From: Undibacterium sp. KW1
GTDB lineage: Bacteria; Pseudomonadota; Gammaproteobacteria; Burkholderiales; Burkholderiaceae_D
DNA length: 64,000 bases
Assembly (NCBI RefSeq): GCF_009937955.1
Contig: NZ_AP018439.1
Coordinates: forward strand, 6,138,001 to 6,202,000
Direction: 5' to 3'
Position 1 is the first letter of the stretch; each line of letters begins with the position of its first letter. The position numbers and the translations under genes are program-made. The notes below the pieces were generated by a model. That model saw nothing but the letters and a program-made list of their open reading frames with translations. It was not told the DNA's origin and did no database searches. Below are positions 35,323-44,642 of the stretch, piece after piece.

Positions 35323-36066
35323 ATGAGTAAAATTAAAACCGCCTTCATTGCAGAAGATGAACCCCTGGCCCGTGAAGTCTTGCGCGATGCCGTCAGCGAC
35401 AGGCCAGAACTCAGCCTCATCGGTGAAGCTGCGGATGGCGTCACGGCCCTTGCGCAAATCAATTTGCTGAAACCCGACGTCGTCTTCATGGATATACAAA
35501 TGCCCGAGATGACCGGTCTTGAAGTTTTGCGCCGTCTTAGCCATTTGCCAGAAATCGTCTTCACTACCGCCTACGACCAGTATGCCGTGACCGCCTTTGA
35601 ACTGCATGCCGTGGATTACCTGCTCAAGCCCTTTACCCGTGAGCGCTTTGATGCGGCCGTAGATCGCCTGCTGGATGCCCCGCCATCGATGCAAGCCATG
35701 GAACATGCCTTGAATCTCGCCGCAGGCCGTGAAACCAGCAGACTTGAGCGCATACTGGTGCGCGACCGTGGCCATATTTTCCCGGTCAATGTGAACGACA
35801 TCGCCTACCTCAAGGCCGATGCCAAATACACCGCCATCATCGTTGGTGACCGTACCCACCTGGTCAGGCTGGGCATCACCGAACTCGAAACCCGCCTCGA
35901 CCCGGCACGCTTCATACGCATACACCGCTCGCTGCTGGTGAACCTGGATTTTGTCGAATCCATGAAGGCCGACGAGCAATCACAGTTACGCCTGCATATG
36001 CGCGATGGCAGTGTTTTGCTGGCGAATCGCGAGGCTTCCAGGATGTTGCGGGATATGTCGATTTGA
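35323..36066 (+). CDS. LytTR response regulator (pair 1)
   Basis: 247 aa: receiver domain with acidic EDE (11-13), phospho-acceptor D57 (VFMDIQMP) and switch K in LLKPF, then a LytTR DNA-binding domain (VNDIAYLKADAKYTAIIV, IRIHRSLLVNL). AlgR-like. It starts 19 bases after the kinase stop. It is expected to bind direct-repeat sites such as the phased TTAA set upstream of the kinase gene. Confidence 0.93.
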   Translation: MSKIKTAFIAEDEPLAREVLRDAVSDRPELSLIGEAADGVTALAQINLLKPDVVFMDIQMPEMTGLEVLRRLSHLPEIVFTTAYDQYAVTAFELHAVDYLLKPFTRERFDAAVDRLLDAPPSMQAMEHALNLAAGRETSRLERILVRDRGHIFPVNVNDIAYLKADAKYTAIIVGDRTHLVRLGITELETRLDPARFIRIHRSLLVNLDFVESMKADEQSQLRLHMRDGSVLLANREASRMLRDMSI

Positions 36067-36216
36067 GTTTTGGTGGCTTTGCTCCTTCCCTTTCACAGGA
36101 GATGTAAGCTGTGCGCCAGCGGCGTTAATATCAACGCCACCTAACCCCGTTACAATTCCAGCACGATCAACAACACATATGCTATAAATCGGTATTATCT
36201 TTGCATTTCAGAGCCT

Positions 36217-36975
36217 ATGGCCCGTGTTCTCTCTCCACCACAAGACGATGATAAGATCGGCAAGAAGATCGACTACGTCGCCAAGCTATTAGGGCTATCA
36301 TTGGCACCTCATGGCTACACCAGGAAGGGGCGAGACTTGGTTGCCACCGTTGGTGACGGTTCTGACATGAATTGGCACATCATAAACTTGCAAGGAAACA
36401 AGTGGAACGAAGGGGCCTACGGCGCATTCTTTGTTAACCTGTCAGTGCAGTTCCCTTGCGTCTGTCGCGAAGTATCAAAAATTCAAAGCTATGAATGGAT
36501 CGCCGACTGGGCCGAAAAACCGCACGAGTCTAGTGGTCAGTATCGACAGCGCCTCGAAGGGATTTTACCGAGAAGACTGTTCCACGGGTTCTTTTCTGGA
36601 AACAGAATAGTAGAGACCGACTTGGCAAAGCATCGCCAAATCAATATTAAGAGCGGTACTTCGCTGGACTTGGTTGCACTAGAGTTGTCTGAAGCTATCG
36701 TCTCGTACGCGTTGCCATGGTTTGAACTCAGGAGCAGCCTGAAGGTATTATGCGATGGCACCCAGTCAGCATTCATTTGCCCGTCCTTTGCCGATCGAAT
36801 TGCGGCAGCGATATTGCTTAACGACCGGGAGGCCAGTAACCGCGTTATCGCCGAAGTTGGAGGAAAGTTGCCTGTAGCTAAGGCGACTGCGATTCGAAAA
36901 TGGATAACAGACAATGGTTTCGACCCGTCTGGTATTCCAGCTTCTCCTACTGTGCCTCGGCCATCTGGTGCATAA
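36217..36975 (+). CDS. DUF4304-type hypothetical protein
   Basis: 252 aa soluble protein. The N-terminal LAPHGYTRKGRDLVATVGDGSDMNWHIINLQGNKWN fits DUF4304 (an uncharacterised family), with a variable C-terminal region. Codon choice differs from its neighbours (many CGA, GTC/ATC mixes, ATA), which suggests recent acquisition. It separates the first two-component pair from the DUF2141-carotenoid oxygenase genes. Confidence 0.65.
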   Translation: MARVLSPPQDDDKIGKKIDYVAKLLGLSLAPHGYTRKGRDLVATVGDGSDMNWHIINLQGNKWNEGAYGAFFVNLSVQFPCVCREVSKIQSYEWIADWAEKPHESSGQYRQRLEGILPRRLFHGFFSGNRIVETDLAKHRQINIKSGTSLDLVALELSEAIVSYALPWFELRSSLKVLCDGTQSAFICPSFADRIAAAILLNDREASNRVIAEVGGKLPVAKATAIRKWITDNGFDPSGIPASPTVPRPSGA

Positions 36976-37365
36976 CCGAGTAATACACCCGAGATGCCAT
37001 ACGGTGAACCGTCTGCTTTTGCCAACTGCGACCGGTAGCAACGGGCAAAACTGCGTAACCGATGCCTCTGAGATGTAATCCTCCTGAAAATCACGCCCCT
37101 GGCTCACCGCTTACAAGGAAAAGCTTGGGATAGTTCAGCCACGAACAATGAGCCGTATTGCGACGTATTCCCGTCTATATCGACCATTTGTGACTGAAGT
37201 CGCTCCTGCAACGCCTATTCTTCCCACCTCCGGCTGCATTTCACGCCCCCTGCCTGCAATTCGCGCCATTTGGGTCTGCCTTCGTCGCATACCCCGGCAA
37301 GCCCGCCGCAGGCGCGGCAAGATACGGGTATCGCAAGCGGCGATTCAAACTACAGGAGACAAACC
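36976..37365. other. Intergenic region upstream of the DUF2141 gene
   Basis: 390 bp without a convincing gene. Two similar 12-mers, GCATTTCACGCC (37236-37247) and GCAATTCGCGCC (37256-37267), start 20 bp apart, i.e. two helical turns, about 100 bp before the DUF2141 start. They may be a LytTR-type direct repeat. The first 200 bp show nothing recognisable. Confidence 0.45.
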
Positions 37366-37791
37366 GTGAAACACTATTTTCCATCCATTATTTTCGCGGC
37401 ACTGGCAATGGCCTCAGTGACAGGCATGGCGCAGGCAGCAGAGCTGACGGTAGAAGTGACAGGCCTGAAGAGCGCCAAAGGCAAGGTCATGGTCGCTGTG
37501 TATGACAAGTCAGAAAATTTCATGAAGCAGCCTTACAAGGTAGCAGCTGTCGATGCCCAGGCTGACAAGGTCAAACTGATGATTGCCGGTTTGCCGGCTG
37601 GCGATTATGCCCTCAGCGTGTTCCAGGATGAAAACAGCAATGGCAAGCTTGACAGCAATCCCTTAGGCATGCCGGTCGAGCCTTATGGCTTCAGCAATGA
37701 TGCGGCAGGCAATTACGGCCCTCCCAGCTTTGCCCAGGCGCTGGTGCAAGTGCCGGATGCTGGCAAGCTCATCAGCATCAAACTGCGTTAA
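37366..37791 (+). CDS. DUF2141 exported protein
   Basis: 141 aa: signal peptide (about 1-24, ending MAQA) followed by the DUF2141 beta-sandwich (LTVEVTGLKSAKGKVMVAVYDK ... GDYALSVFQDENSNGKLDSNPLGMPVEPYGFSND). The start is GTG 37366 with AGGAG nine bases upstream; longer in-frame starts lack signal sequence. DUF2141 genes are often found beside carotenoid-related genes, as here. Probably periplasmic. Confidence 0.88.
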   Translation: MKHYFPSIIFAALAMASVTGMAQAAELTVEVTGLKSAKGKVMVAVYDKSENFMKQPYKVAAVDAQADKVKLMIAGLPAGDYALSVFQDENSNGKLDSNPLGMPVEPYGFSNDAAGNYGPPSFAQALVQVPDAGKLISIKLR

Positions 37792-37804
37792 GGGAGGGCG
37801 AATC

Positions 37805-39274
37805 ATGGACAGGCGTCATTTCCTGCGCGGCGCATTGGCAGCACTGCCAGCCATCGTATTGCCAGCCGGAGCATATGCAGATGAAACCAGGGATGCCTTT
37901 CTGGCGAACCTGCCAGCCCACCAGCGCCTGGCCGCGCTCAAAAACCGGGAATCTGACCTATTAGGCGGCGCGGCAGTCATCGAAGGTCGCTGGCCTGCCG
38001 GGCTCAAAGGCACTTTCTACCGCAATGGCCCGGCGCGCTTTGAGCTGGGTGATGAGCGCTATCACCACTGGTTTGATGGCGATGGCATGGTACATGCGTG
38101 GCAAATGGAGCATGGCCGGGTGCGGCATCAGGCGCATTTCGTGCGTACCAAAAAGTTTGTCGAGGAGTCAGCCGCTGGGCAATTTCTGTATCCCGCCTTT
38201 GGTACCGGCTTTAGCCGCCGTCCGGTAGGTAATAATGATACGGTCAATACCGCCAACACCAATGCCGTGCCGCATGCAGGCAAGCTGTATGCCTTGTGGG
38301 AAGGCGGCTCGGCCACAGAGCTCAATCCGGCCAGCCTGGCGACCGAGGGTATCAAGACCTGGCGCGATGATCTGGCTGCCATGCCATTTTCTGCCCATCC
38401 GAGGATTTCACCAGATGGCGTGCTGTGGAATTTTGGCGTCGCACCGGGTGCCAACAAACTGCTGTTATGGCGCATCGATGCTGATGGCAGCCTGGGCAAG
38501 TTCGGCATGGTCAATGTACCGCAATTGCCCATGGTGCATGATTTCGTGTTAACGGCAAAATACATGGTCTTCCTGGTGCCACCGTTTGATCTGCGTAATT
38601 CGCCGGACCAGAGCTATCTGGGCTCACATGTCTGGAATGGCCAGCGTCCCATGCGTGCCGTGGTCGTGGATCGTGCAGATTTCAGCCTGCGCCGTATTAT
38701 AGAAATGCCCGCAGGCATGGTCTTTCACTCCGGTAATGGCTGGGACGAAGGCAATACCATACGCCTGGATGCCAGCATGGCAGCAGACGACAGCAGCCTC
38801 AGGGGCCTTGGTAGCATCATGCGTGGCGATGCCGGGAAGCTGCAAAATGCTGATACGCTGCTTATCACCCTGGATCTGAACCAGGGCACGGCACGCAGCG
38901 AAAAACTGATGAGCGTGACAGAATTTCCTCGCGTATCACCAGTCGATATGGGTTTGCGCAACCGCCAGCTCTTCGTGACCACCGGCGACAAATCACCAGA
39001 ATTTGGCATGACAGGCATCGCCAGCATTGATATGGAAACTGGCCGTCACGACATATACAACTATGGCCAGGACTGGGTAGTTGAAGAACACATACCTGTA
39101 CCCAAGCAGGGTGGCAAGGGCGTGTGGTTGCTCGGTGTGGCTTATGATGTGAAAAAATCGCAGACGGCGCTGAGCGTGTTTGACGGTGCACATTTGGCAC
39201 AAGGCCCGGTGGCCAGGGCACGCCTGCCCTATGCGGCACCGCTGTGCTTTCATGGTAATTTTTTGGCGGCCTGA
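37805..39274 (+). CDS. Carotenoid oxygenase family protein with Tat signal
   Basis: 489 aa. The start is ATG 37805, preceded by GGGAGGG; the in-frame start at 37685 lies inside the DUF2141 gene. MDRRHFLRGALAALPAIVLPAGAYA is a twin-arginine signal, so the folded iron enzyme is exported. The RPE65/CCO family is shown by GTFYRNGPARFELGDERYHHWFDGDGM and the four iron-histidine sites in SAHPRISPDG, MVHDFVLT, VFHSGNGWDEG and LCFHGNF. It cleaves carotenoids, stilbenes or lignin-type compounds. It follows DUF2141 by 13 bases. Confidence 0.92.
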   Translation: MDRRHFLRGALAALPAIVLPAGAYADETRDAFLANLPAHQRLAALKNRESDLLGGAAVIEGRWPAGLKGTFYRNGPARFELGDERYHHWFDGDGMVHAWQMEHGRVRHQAHFVRTKKFVEESAAGQFLYPAFGTGFSRRPVGNNDTVNTANTNAVPHAGKLYALWEGGSATELNPASLATEGIKTWRDDLAAMPFSAHPRISPDGVLWNFGVAPGANKLLLWRIDADGSLGKFGMVNVPQLPMVHDFVLTAKYMVFLVPPFDLRNSPDQSYLGSHVWNGQRPMRAVVVDRADFSLRRIIEMPAGMVFHSGNGWDEGNTIRLDASMAADDSSLRGLGSIMRGDAGKLQNADTLLITLDLNQGTARSEKLMSVTEFPRVSPVDMGLRNRQLFVTTGDKSPEFGMTGIASIDMETGRHDIYNYGQDWVVEEHIPVPKQGGKGVWLLGVAYDVKKSQTALSVFDGAHLAQGPVARARLPYAAPLCFHGNFLAA

Positions 39275-39331
39275 GTCTGCCCTCAAGCGGGGGCCAGACT
39301 TGCCAGCCCCCGTCCACCTGTTTAGACTGTC

Positions 39332-40528
39332 ATGATGAAACCTATGCCTGCCGAACCGGCCATCCCGGCCAAGCCAGTCAGCACTTCGCCTGGCAAGCAA
39401 GGGGCCGATGACCATCCCCTCGCCTTGATAGCCTTTTTTCGTCGCTGGCAGCCGGGCATAGTGCGCGATCTCGTCTATACCTTCATACTGGGTCTGGGCT
39501 TTGCCCTGTTCTTTTTTGCCCTGTATGCGTATAACCTGTCGCGTGAACGTTTTTTTTCGCAGCTCTGGAATAATCTGGTGATCGCGATGTCGATTTCGTA
39601 TTCCATCCATATCCTTTTTGCGCTCAGTTCTTTTTTGCTACGGCCATGGATAGAAAATATACGTGGCTGGAAGTGGGTGGCTTACTACCTCATCGTGCCC
39701 AGCGGTGGCGTTTTTGCAGGATATTGCCTGGCAGTGCTGCTCATCAATCCGGCAGCATTGCGCCTGGATTATTTCAAAACCGGTGTCATCCTGAACTTTG
39801 CGATTGTCTCTGTGCTGGTTTCCTGCGTACTCGTGTTTGCCTATCTGGTCAGGGAGCGTGAGTTGCGGGACAAAGAGAAAATCGCGACAGAACAGCGACG
39901 CGCGCTGGAATCCGAACGGCGAGCGCTTGAGGCGCAGTTACGCATGTTGCAGGCACAGATGGAGCCGCATTTTTTGTATAACACCCTGGCCAATGCGGTA
40001 GGCCTGATTCAACCTGATCCGGCACGCGCCCGTCTCTTGCTCGAACGCCTTATTGACTACCTGCGTGCCACCTTGTCGGCCAGCCGTGACAGCGATACCC
40101 TGCTGCAGGGCGAGATCGATACGATCAGCGCTTATCTGGAATTGATGAAACTGCGCATGGGCGAACGCCTGCGCTACCGCATAGAAATGTCAGACCAAGC
40201 TGCCAGCCTGTCCATCCCGCCCATGCTCTTGCAGCCTGTCGTTGAAAACGCCATCAGCCATGGTCTGGAACCCAAGATAGAGGGTGGCGAAATCCTGTTG
40301 AAAGCGCACGTAGAGAAAGATCATTTGCATGTTGTAATCAGCGATACCGGCGTGGGTTTTCAGACAGTTGCCAGCAGCAAGCCAGGTGGCGGGGTAGGCT
40401 TGGCTAACTTGCGTGAACGCATAGCAGCACTGTATGGCAAACAAGGCAGCCTGAGCATTACGGAAAATGCCGCAGGCGGCGTCAGTGTGAGCCTGCATCT
40501 GCCCTTGCCAGCCCCAACGCACACCTGA
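39332..40528 (+). CDS. LytS/AlgZ-type sensor histidine kinase (pair 2)
   Basis: 398 aa with four membrane helices (about 50-165), a coiled-coil (RERELRDKEKIATEQRRALESERRA), the phospho-acceptor block EPHFLYNTLANAVGL and an HATPase with VENAISHGLEPK and SDTGVGF. ATG 39332 is followed by a second ATG at 39335; either is possible. It is paired with the LytTR gene downstream. No input domain besides the membrane part. Confidence 0.9.
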   Translation: MMKPMPAEPAIPAKPVSTSPGKQGADDHPLALIAFFRRWQPGIVRDLVYTFILGLGFALFFFALYAYNLSRERFFSQLWNNLVIAMSISYSIHILFALSSFLLRPWIENIRGWKWVAYYLIVPSGGVFAGYCLAVLLINPAALRLDYFKTGVILNFAIVSVLVSCVLVFAYLVRERELRDKEKIATEQRRALESERRALEAQLRMLQAQMEPHFLYNTLANAVGLIQPDPARARLLLERLIDYLRATLSASRDSDTLLQGEIDTISAYLELMKLRMGERLRYRIEMSDQAASLSIPPMLLQPVVENAISHGLEPKIEGGEILLKAHVEKDHLHVVISDTGVGFQTVASSKPGGGVGLANLRERIAALYGKQGSLSITENAAGGVSVSLHLPLPAPTHT

Positions 40529-40547
40529 ATTGACGCGAATACAAAAC

Positions 40548-41339
40548 ATGCCTACCGCACTCATAGCAGACGACGAAATCACCCTCGTCAATTTTTTGAA
40601 AGCCGAGCTGGCAGTGCTCTGGCCTGAGCTGAAGATTATCGCCGAGGCCTACAACGGTGCAGATGCCTTGCGCCTGATCAACGAACTCTCACCATCCATC
40701 GCCTTTCTGGATATCCGCATGCCAGGCATGAGCGGGCTGGAACTGGCAAGCCAATTGCAAGCTGCAAAGGTGGCACCGCTGGTGGTTTTTGTGACCGCTT
40801 ACCACCAGTATGCGGTAGATGCCTTCGAGCGCGAGGCTGTCGATTATCTGCTCAAGCCACCAACCAGGGAGAGGCTGGGCCGTTGTGTAGAAAAACTCAA
40901 GCGCCAGCTAGCTGCGGCAGACGCAGACGGTACAGCACCTGCCGCAGAGGTACTTGCCAGGTTGATGTCTGCCATGACATCCATGACAGCGACGAATCAG
41001 GCTGCCACACCGGGCCGCCTGGACTGGATACGCGCCGCACATGGCAATGACATCCGGTTGATTTCTATCGATGAAGTGATTTATTTCGAGGCGAATGACA
41101 AATACGTATCGGTCTTCACCGCCACACATGAGTCACTGATACGCATGCCGCTCAGAGAATTGCTGGATGGCCTCGATGCCAGCCGCTTTTGGCAAATACA
41201 TCGCGGCACGATAGTCGCAGTCAAACACATAGCAGGCACCACGCGTGACTTTCGAGGCCGCACCCTGCTCAAACTCAAAGAGCGGCCAGACGAACTATTG
41301 GTCAGCCGTGCTTATCTGCACTTGTTCAAGCAAATGTAG
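40548..41339 (+). CDS. LytTR response regulator (pair 2)
   Basis: 263 aa: receiver with ADDE (7-10), phospho-acceptor D55 (AFLDIRMPG) and KPP in place of the usual KPF, then an Ala-rich linker and a LytTR domain (IRLISIDEVIYFEANDKYVSVF, IHRGTIVAVKHI). ATG 40548 gives the standard MPTALIADDE start; the in-frame TTG 40530 is rejected. It begins 19 bases after the kinase stop. Confidence 0.92.
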   Translation: MPTALIADDEITLVNFLKAELAVLWPELKIIAEAYNGADALRLINELSPSIAFLDIRMPGMSGLELASQLQAAKVAPLVVFVTAYHQYAVDAFEREAVDYLLKPPTRERLGRCVEKLKRQLAAADADGTAPAAEVLARLMSAMTSMTATNQAATPGRLDWIRAAHGNDIRLISIDEVIYFEANDKYVSVFTATHESLIRMPLRELLDGLDASRFWQIHRGTIVAVKHIAGTTRDFRGRTLLKLKERPDELLVSRAYLHLFKQM

Positions 41340-41353
41340 GCAGCGTCCTGATC

Positions 41354-42349
41354 TCAAACAGCACTCCCAAACCTGTCCCTGAAAAACCCCGGTGTTGTCC
41401 CCAGATGCTTCATGAAACTGCGGTGCAGGGTATCCAGACTGTTATAACCTGAATGCTCGGCTACCCTCGCCAGCGGCCAGCTTGTGGTAATCAGCAAATT
41501 CCTGGCAAATTCCAGGCGTGCAGCATCGACAAAACGCGCCGGTGTGCTGCCGGTTTCCAGCTGGAAGATACGCGAGAAATTGCGTTCACTCATGTGCACC
41601 CTGGCCGCTAGCGCCGGAGTTCGCAAGTCTCCGGTCGGCTGGGCCCGTATCTCGCTGAGCAGTTGCTGCAGGCGCGGGTTGCTTTGGCTTTGTGATGAGA
41701 CCTGGCTTTGCAGGGTGTGACTGTATTGCGATTGCCCACCGGCGCGGCGCATATACAGCACCAGCTCACGCGCGACCGCCAGGCTCAGTGCCGGGCCACC
41801 GTCAGCTTCCAGCAGCGACAGGCACAGGTCTATGCCAGCGGTGACACCTGCCGAGGTATAGATAGGACCATCGGCCGTGAAGATCGCATCAGCATCGAGC
41901 CTGACCTCAGGGAAGAGCTTTTGCAGCAGCGCGCAGCTATTCCAGTGGGTGGTAGCGCGGCGACCATTGAGCAGACCGGCAGCAGCCAGCACCAGTGCAC
42001 CTATGCAGACGCTCGCAATACGACGTGTATTTTTACTGCGTCCTTGCAGCCAGGGCAGCAGTATATTCTCCGCCGCAGCTTCGCGCATGGCGGCCTCACT
42101 ACCACCGGTGGTGATGATGGTATCTATCTCTGCTGGCAAATCCCTGAGTGCGCATACCCCATGTATTTCCAGCCCGGCATGGGTGGTGATGACACCACCA
42201 TGCGGGCTGGCGACTATCAGGCGATAGGCTGGCAAGGCTGATGGTTTGTGCTGGTTGGCCACTGCAAACACTTCCATGGGGCCGGAGAGGTCCAGGCTTT
42301 GTACGCCATTCAGGGTAATGAAGACGATAGTGCGGGTATTGTTATCCAT
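41354..42349 (-). CDS. GlxA-like regulator (DJ-1/PfpI plus AraC HTH)
   Basis: 331 aa from ATG 42349 (MDNNTRTIVFITL). The N-terminal DJ-1/PfpI-like domain reads VQSLDLSGPMEVFAVA and ASVCIGALVLAAAGLLNGRRATTHW with the nucleophile-elbow Cys. The C-terminal AraC domain has two HTH units (ALAARVHMSERNFSRIFQLETGSTPARFV, RVAEHSGYNSLDTLHRSFMKHLGTTPGFFR). A longer frame to 42505 only adds sequence from the divergent promoter. It is divergent from an exported DJ-1/PfpI protein that it may control. Confidence 0.92.
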   Translation of the reverse strand: MDNNTRTIVFITLNGVQSLDLSGPMEVFAVANQHKPSALPAYRLIVASPHGGVITTHAGLEIHGVCALRDLPAEIDTIITTGGSEAAMREAAAENILLPWLQGRSKNTRRIASVCIGALVLAAAGLLNGRRATTHWNSCALLQKLFPEVRLDADAIFTADGPIYTSAGVTAGIDLCLSLLEADGGPALSLAVARELVLYMRRAGGQSQYSHTLQSQVSSQSQSNPRLQQLLSEIRAQPTGDLRTPALAARVHMSERNFSRIFQLETGSTPARFVDAARLEFARNLLITTSWPLARVAEHSGYNSLDTLHRSFMKHLGTTPGFFRDRFGSAV

Positions 42350-42431
42350 GGCAGAATTTGCGACAAGATTGGCACTGCGGCCAAGATATTGATGATTATA
42401 GTGTGCCTGTGGATAAATCCCCGGTGTACTG

Positions 42432-43514
42432 ATGAAAACAAAAATCCTGCTCTTCCTGTTCCTGACCTTGAGCCTTGCCCTGGCCAGTGCTGATACCTTG
42501 CCCACGCCTTTACCTGACTATCAGCCACGTTTTGGCCGCACGCAGCCTGTCGTCGCCGTGGTCGCCGACAATGAAATGACCGAGCTCACCGATTTTGTCG
42601 TGCCCTATGCCGTGCTCAAGGCCTCAGGTGCGGCGCAAGTCTTGTCCGTGGCAACCGGCAGCGGCGTGGTCAATCTCTACCCTGCACTCAAGATGCAGGC
42701 AGAAACGACGATGGCAGAATTTGACCAGACTTATCCACAAGGGGCGGACTATGTCATCGTCCCGGCCCTGCACAATGTGCAGGCCGCAGTGTTGCAAAAC
42801 TGGGTCAGGGCACAGGCCGCCAAAGGTGCCACCATCGTTGGTATCTGTGACGGCGTCTGGGTTTTGGCGCATGCGGGTTTGCTGGAACAGCGCCGTGCCG
42901 TGGGTTTCTGGTATTCCATGGATGGCCTGCAAAAACAATTTCCAAATACAACCTGGGTGCGCGACCAGCGTTACCTCGCCGACGGCAAGATCATCACCAC
43001 GACAGGCGTGACCGCATCTCTGCCCGCGTCACTGGCCCTGGTCGCTTCTATTGCAGGTCACGAGCGCGCCACTGCACTGGCCAATGAGCTGGGGATAAAA
43101 GATTACTTATCCACACATGACAGCCAGCAATTCAAAATGAGTCTCGCCCATGTCACCACCATCGCAGGCAACAGGCTGCGTTTCTGGTCACATGAAGAAA
43201 TCGCCCTGCCCCTGAGCGCCGGTATCAATGACATTGCCCTGGCCCTGTATGCCGATGCCTGGTCGCGCACCTACCGCTCACAAGTCAAAACCTATGCCAG
43301 CAGTATGCAGGCTGTGAAGTCGCGTTATGGTCTGCAACTGCTGCCGGATGCCGTGGCAGATGCAGCTGTTTTGGACAAGATGAAAAGAGAGCAAAACTGG
43401 CTCACTGACATCGCCCCGGCACTGGCGATAGATAAAGCCTTGCTGGAAATAGGCAAGACTTATGGCCTCGCGACCAGGGCATTGGTCAGTACGTTTATGG
43501 AATACCCGCAATAG
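42432..43514 (+). CDS. Exported DJ-1/PfpI superfamily protein
   Basis: 360 aa: signal peptide (about 1-20, ending LASA), then a DJ-1/PfpI domain (VVAVVADNEMTELTDFVVPYAVLKASGAAQV, IVGICDGVWVLAHAGLLEQRRAVGFW) with the elbow cysteine in GICDG. The C-terminal 150 residues are extra and unrecognised. Being exported, it is unlikely to be a glyoxalase of the cytosol; its role is unknown. Two perfect TTATCCACA sit inside (42731, 43107), and one lies in the upstream gap (42408). Confidence 0.82.
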   Translation: MKTKILLFLFLTLSLALASADTLPTPLPDYQPRFGRTQPVVAVVADNEMTELTDFVVPYAVLKASGAAQVLSVATGSGVVNLYPALKMQAETTMAEFDQTYPQGADYVIVPALHNVQAAVLQNWVRAQAAKGATIVGICDGVWVLAHAGLLEQRRAVGFWYSMDGLQKQFPNTTWVRDQRYLADGKIITTTGVTASLPASLALVASIAGHERATALANELGIKDYLSTHDSQQFKMSLAHVTTIAGNRLRFWSHEEIALPLSAGINDIALALYADAWSRTYRSQVKTYASSMQAVKSRYGLQLLPDAVADAAVLDKMKREQNWLTDIAPALAIDKALLEIGKTYGLATRALVSTFMEYPQ

Positions 43515-43579
43515 AGGAATCTGGAACCAAGTGATTAGATTTTGGTCAAGTAGTACTATGCTGATGCGAAAGGCTATCC

Positions 43580-44641
43580 ATGCTTACTTACAAAATCAAA
43601 TTACTTGCTACGATGCTGATGACGGTTGCGCTGACAGGCAATGCCGCCACAGTTTTTCCAGGAGCTGAATGGGACAGCGTTGCCGCGACAAGTGCGCAAT
43701 GCAAACAGGGCCAGGCCGAGCTTGATGGCTATGTACAAAAACAGGCTACTACAGCCCTGCTCGCCATCAAGGATGGCCGCATCCTGTACAACCGTGGTCC
43801 TGTGGAAGTACCGGGCATCATAGAGTCACAACGCAAAAGCATCCTGTCCATGCTGTATGGTAAATACGTCGCCAATGGCACTATCAATCTCGACCAGACT
43901 CTGGAGGCCGCAAAGATTGATGATGTCGGTGGCCTTTTGCCCACAGAAAAACAAGCCAGACTGCGCGACCTGCTGACCGCACGCTCGGGCGTTTTCCATG
44001 TCGCAGCCAATAGCGGCGATGATCTCGCCAAGGCACCTGCACGCGGCACGCAAACACCGGGCAGCTATTTTCTGTACAACAACTGGGACTTCAATGCAGC
44101 CGGCACTGCACTGGAAAACGCTACCCAAAAAAGTGTTTATCAACTGTTTGACGAAGACATCGCACAAACTTTGCAATTCCAGGACTTTAAGCTGAGCGCT
44201 CAAAAGAAGTGGGGCGACCGCAGCAAATCCATGCACCTGCCTTATCATTTCCTTTTATCCACCAGGGACATGGCCCGCATAGGCCTGCTCGCCCTGCATG
44301 AAGGTAACTGGAATGGCGGGCAGTTGATACCAGCAGACTGGATGCGACCGACCACCAGTGTTTATACACCTTCATCCGACATGCACCCGGCCAGCAAAGC
44401 AGCACGCCATGTCGCTTATGGTTATATGTGGTGGGTGCTCGAAGAGCCTGCAGATTCACCGTTGCAAGGAGCCTACATGGCCTGGGGTTTGCATGGGCAA
44501 TACTTGCTGCTTATCCCCAGGCTGGATATGGTCATCGCCCACCAGAGCCGCGTGCCTGTGGATGGCAAATGGGATGTGCCTAAAGTGGGCAAAAATGCGT
44601 TTATCCACATGGCGAAATTGCTGACACAAAATTGTTCATGA
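43580..44641 (+). CDS. Serine hydrolase of the beta-lactamase/PBP4 class
   Basis: 353 aa with a signal peptide (about 1-22, ending TGNA). The active-site S-x-x-K is SQRK in IIESQRKSILSMLYGKY, the second motif is YNNWD and the third lies in GLHGQYLLLIP. This class includes esterases, amidases and carboxypeptidases; substrate unknown. It follows the exported DJ-1 gene by 65 bases on the same strand. A perfect TTATCCACA occurs near its end (44601). Confidence 0.87.
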   Translation: MLTYKIKLLATMLMTVALTGNAATVFPGAEWDSVAATSAQCKQGQAELDGYVQKQATTALLAIKDGRILYNRGPVEVPGIIESQRKSILSMLYGKYVANGTINLDQTLEAAKIDDVGGLLPTEKQARLRDLLTARSGVFHVAANSGDDLAKAPARGTQTPGSYFLYNNWDFNAAGTALENATQKSVYQLFDEDIAQTLQFQDFKLSAQKKWGDRSKSMHLPYHFLLSTRDMARIGLLALHEGNWNGGQLIPADWMRPTTSVYTPSSDMHPASKAARHVAYGYMWWVLEEPADSPLQGAYMAWGLHGQYLLLIPRLDMVIAHQSRVPVDGKWDVPKVGKNAFIHMAKLLTQNCS

Positions 44642-44642
44642 T

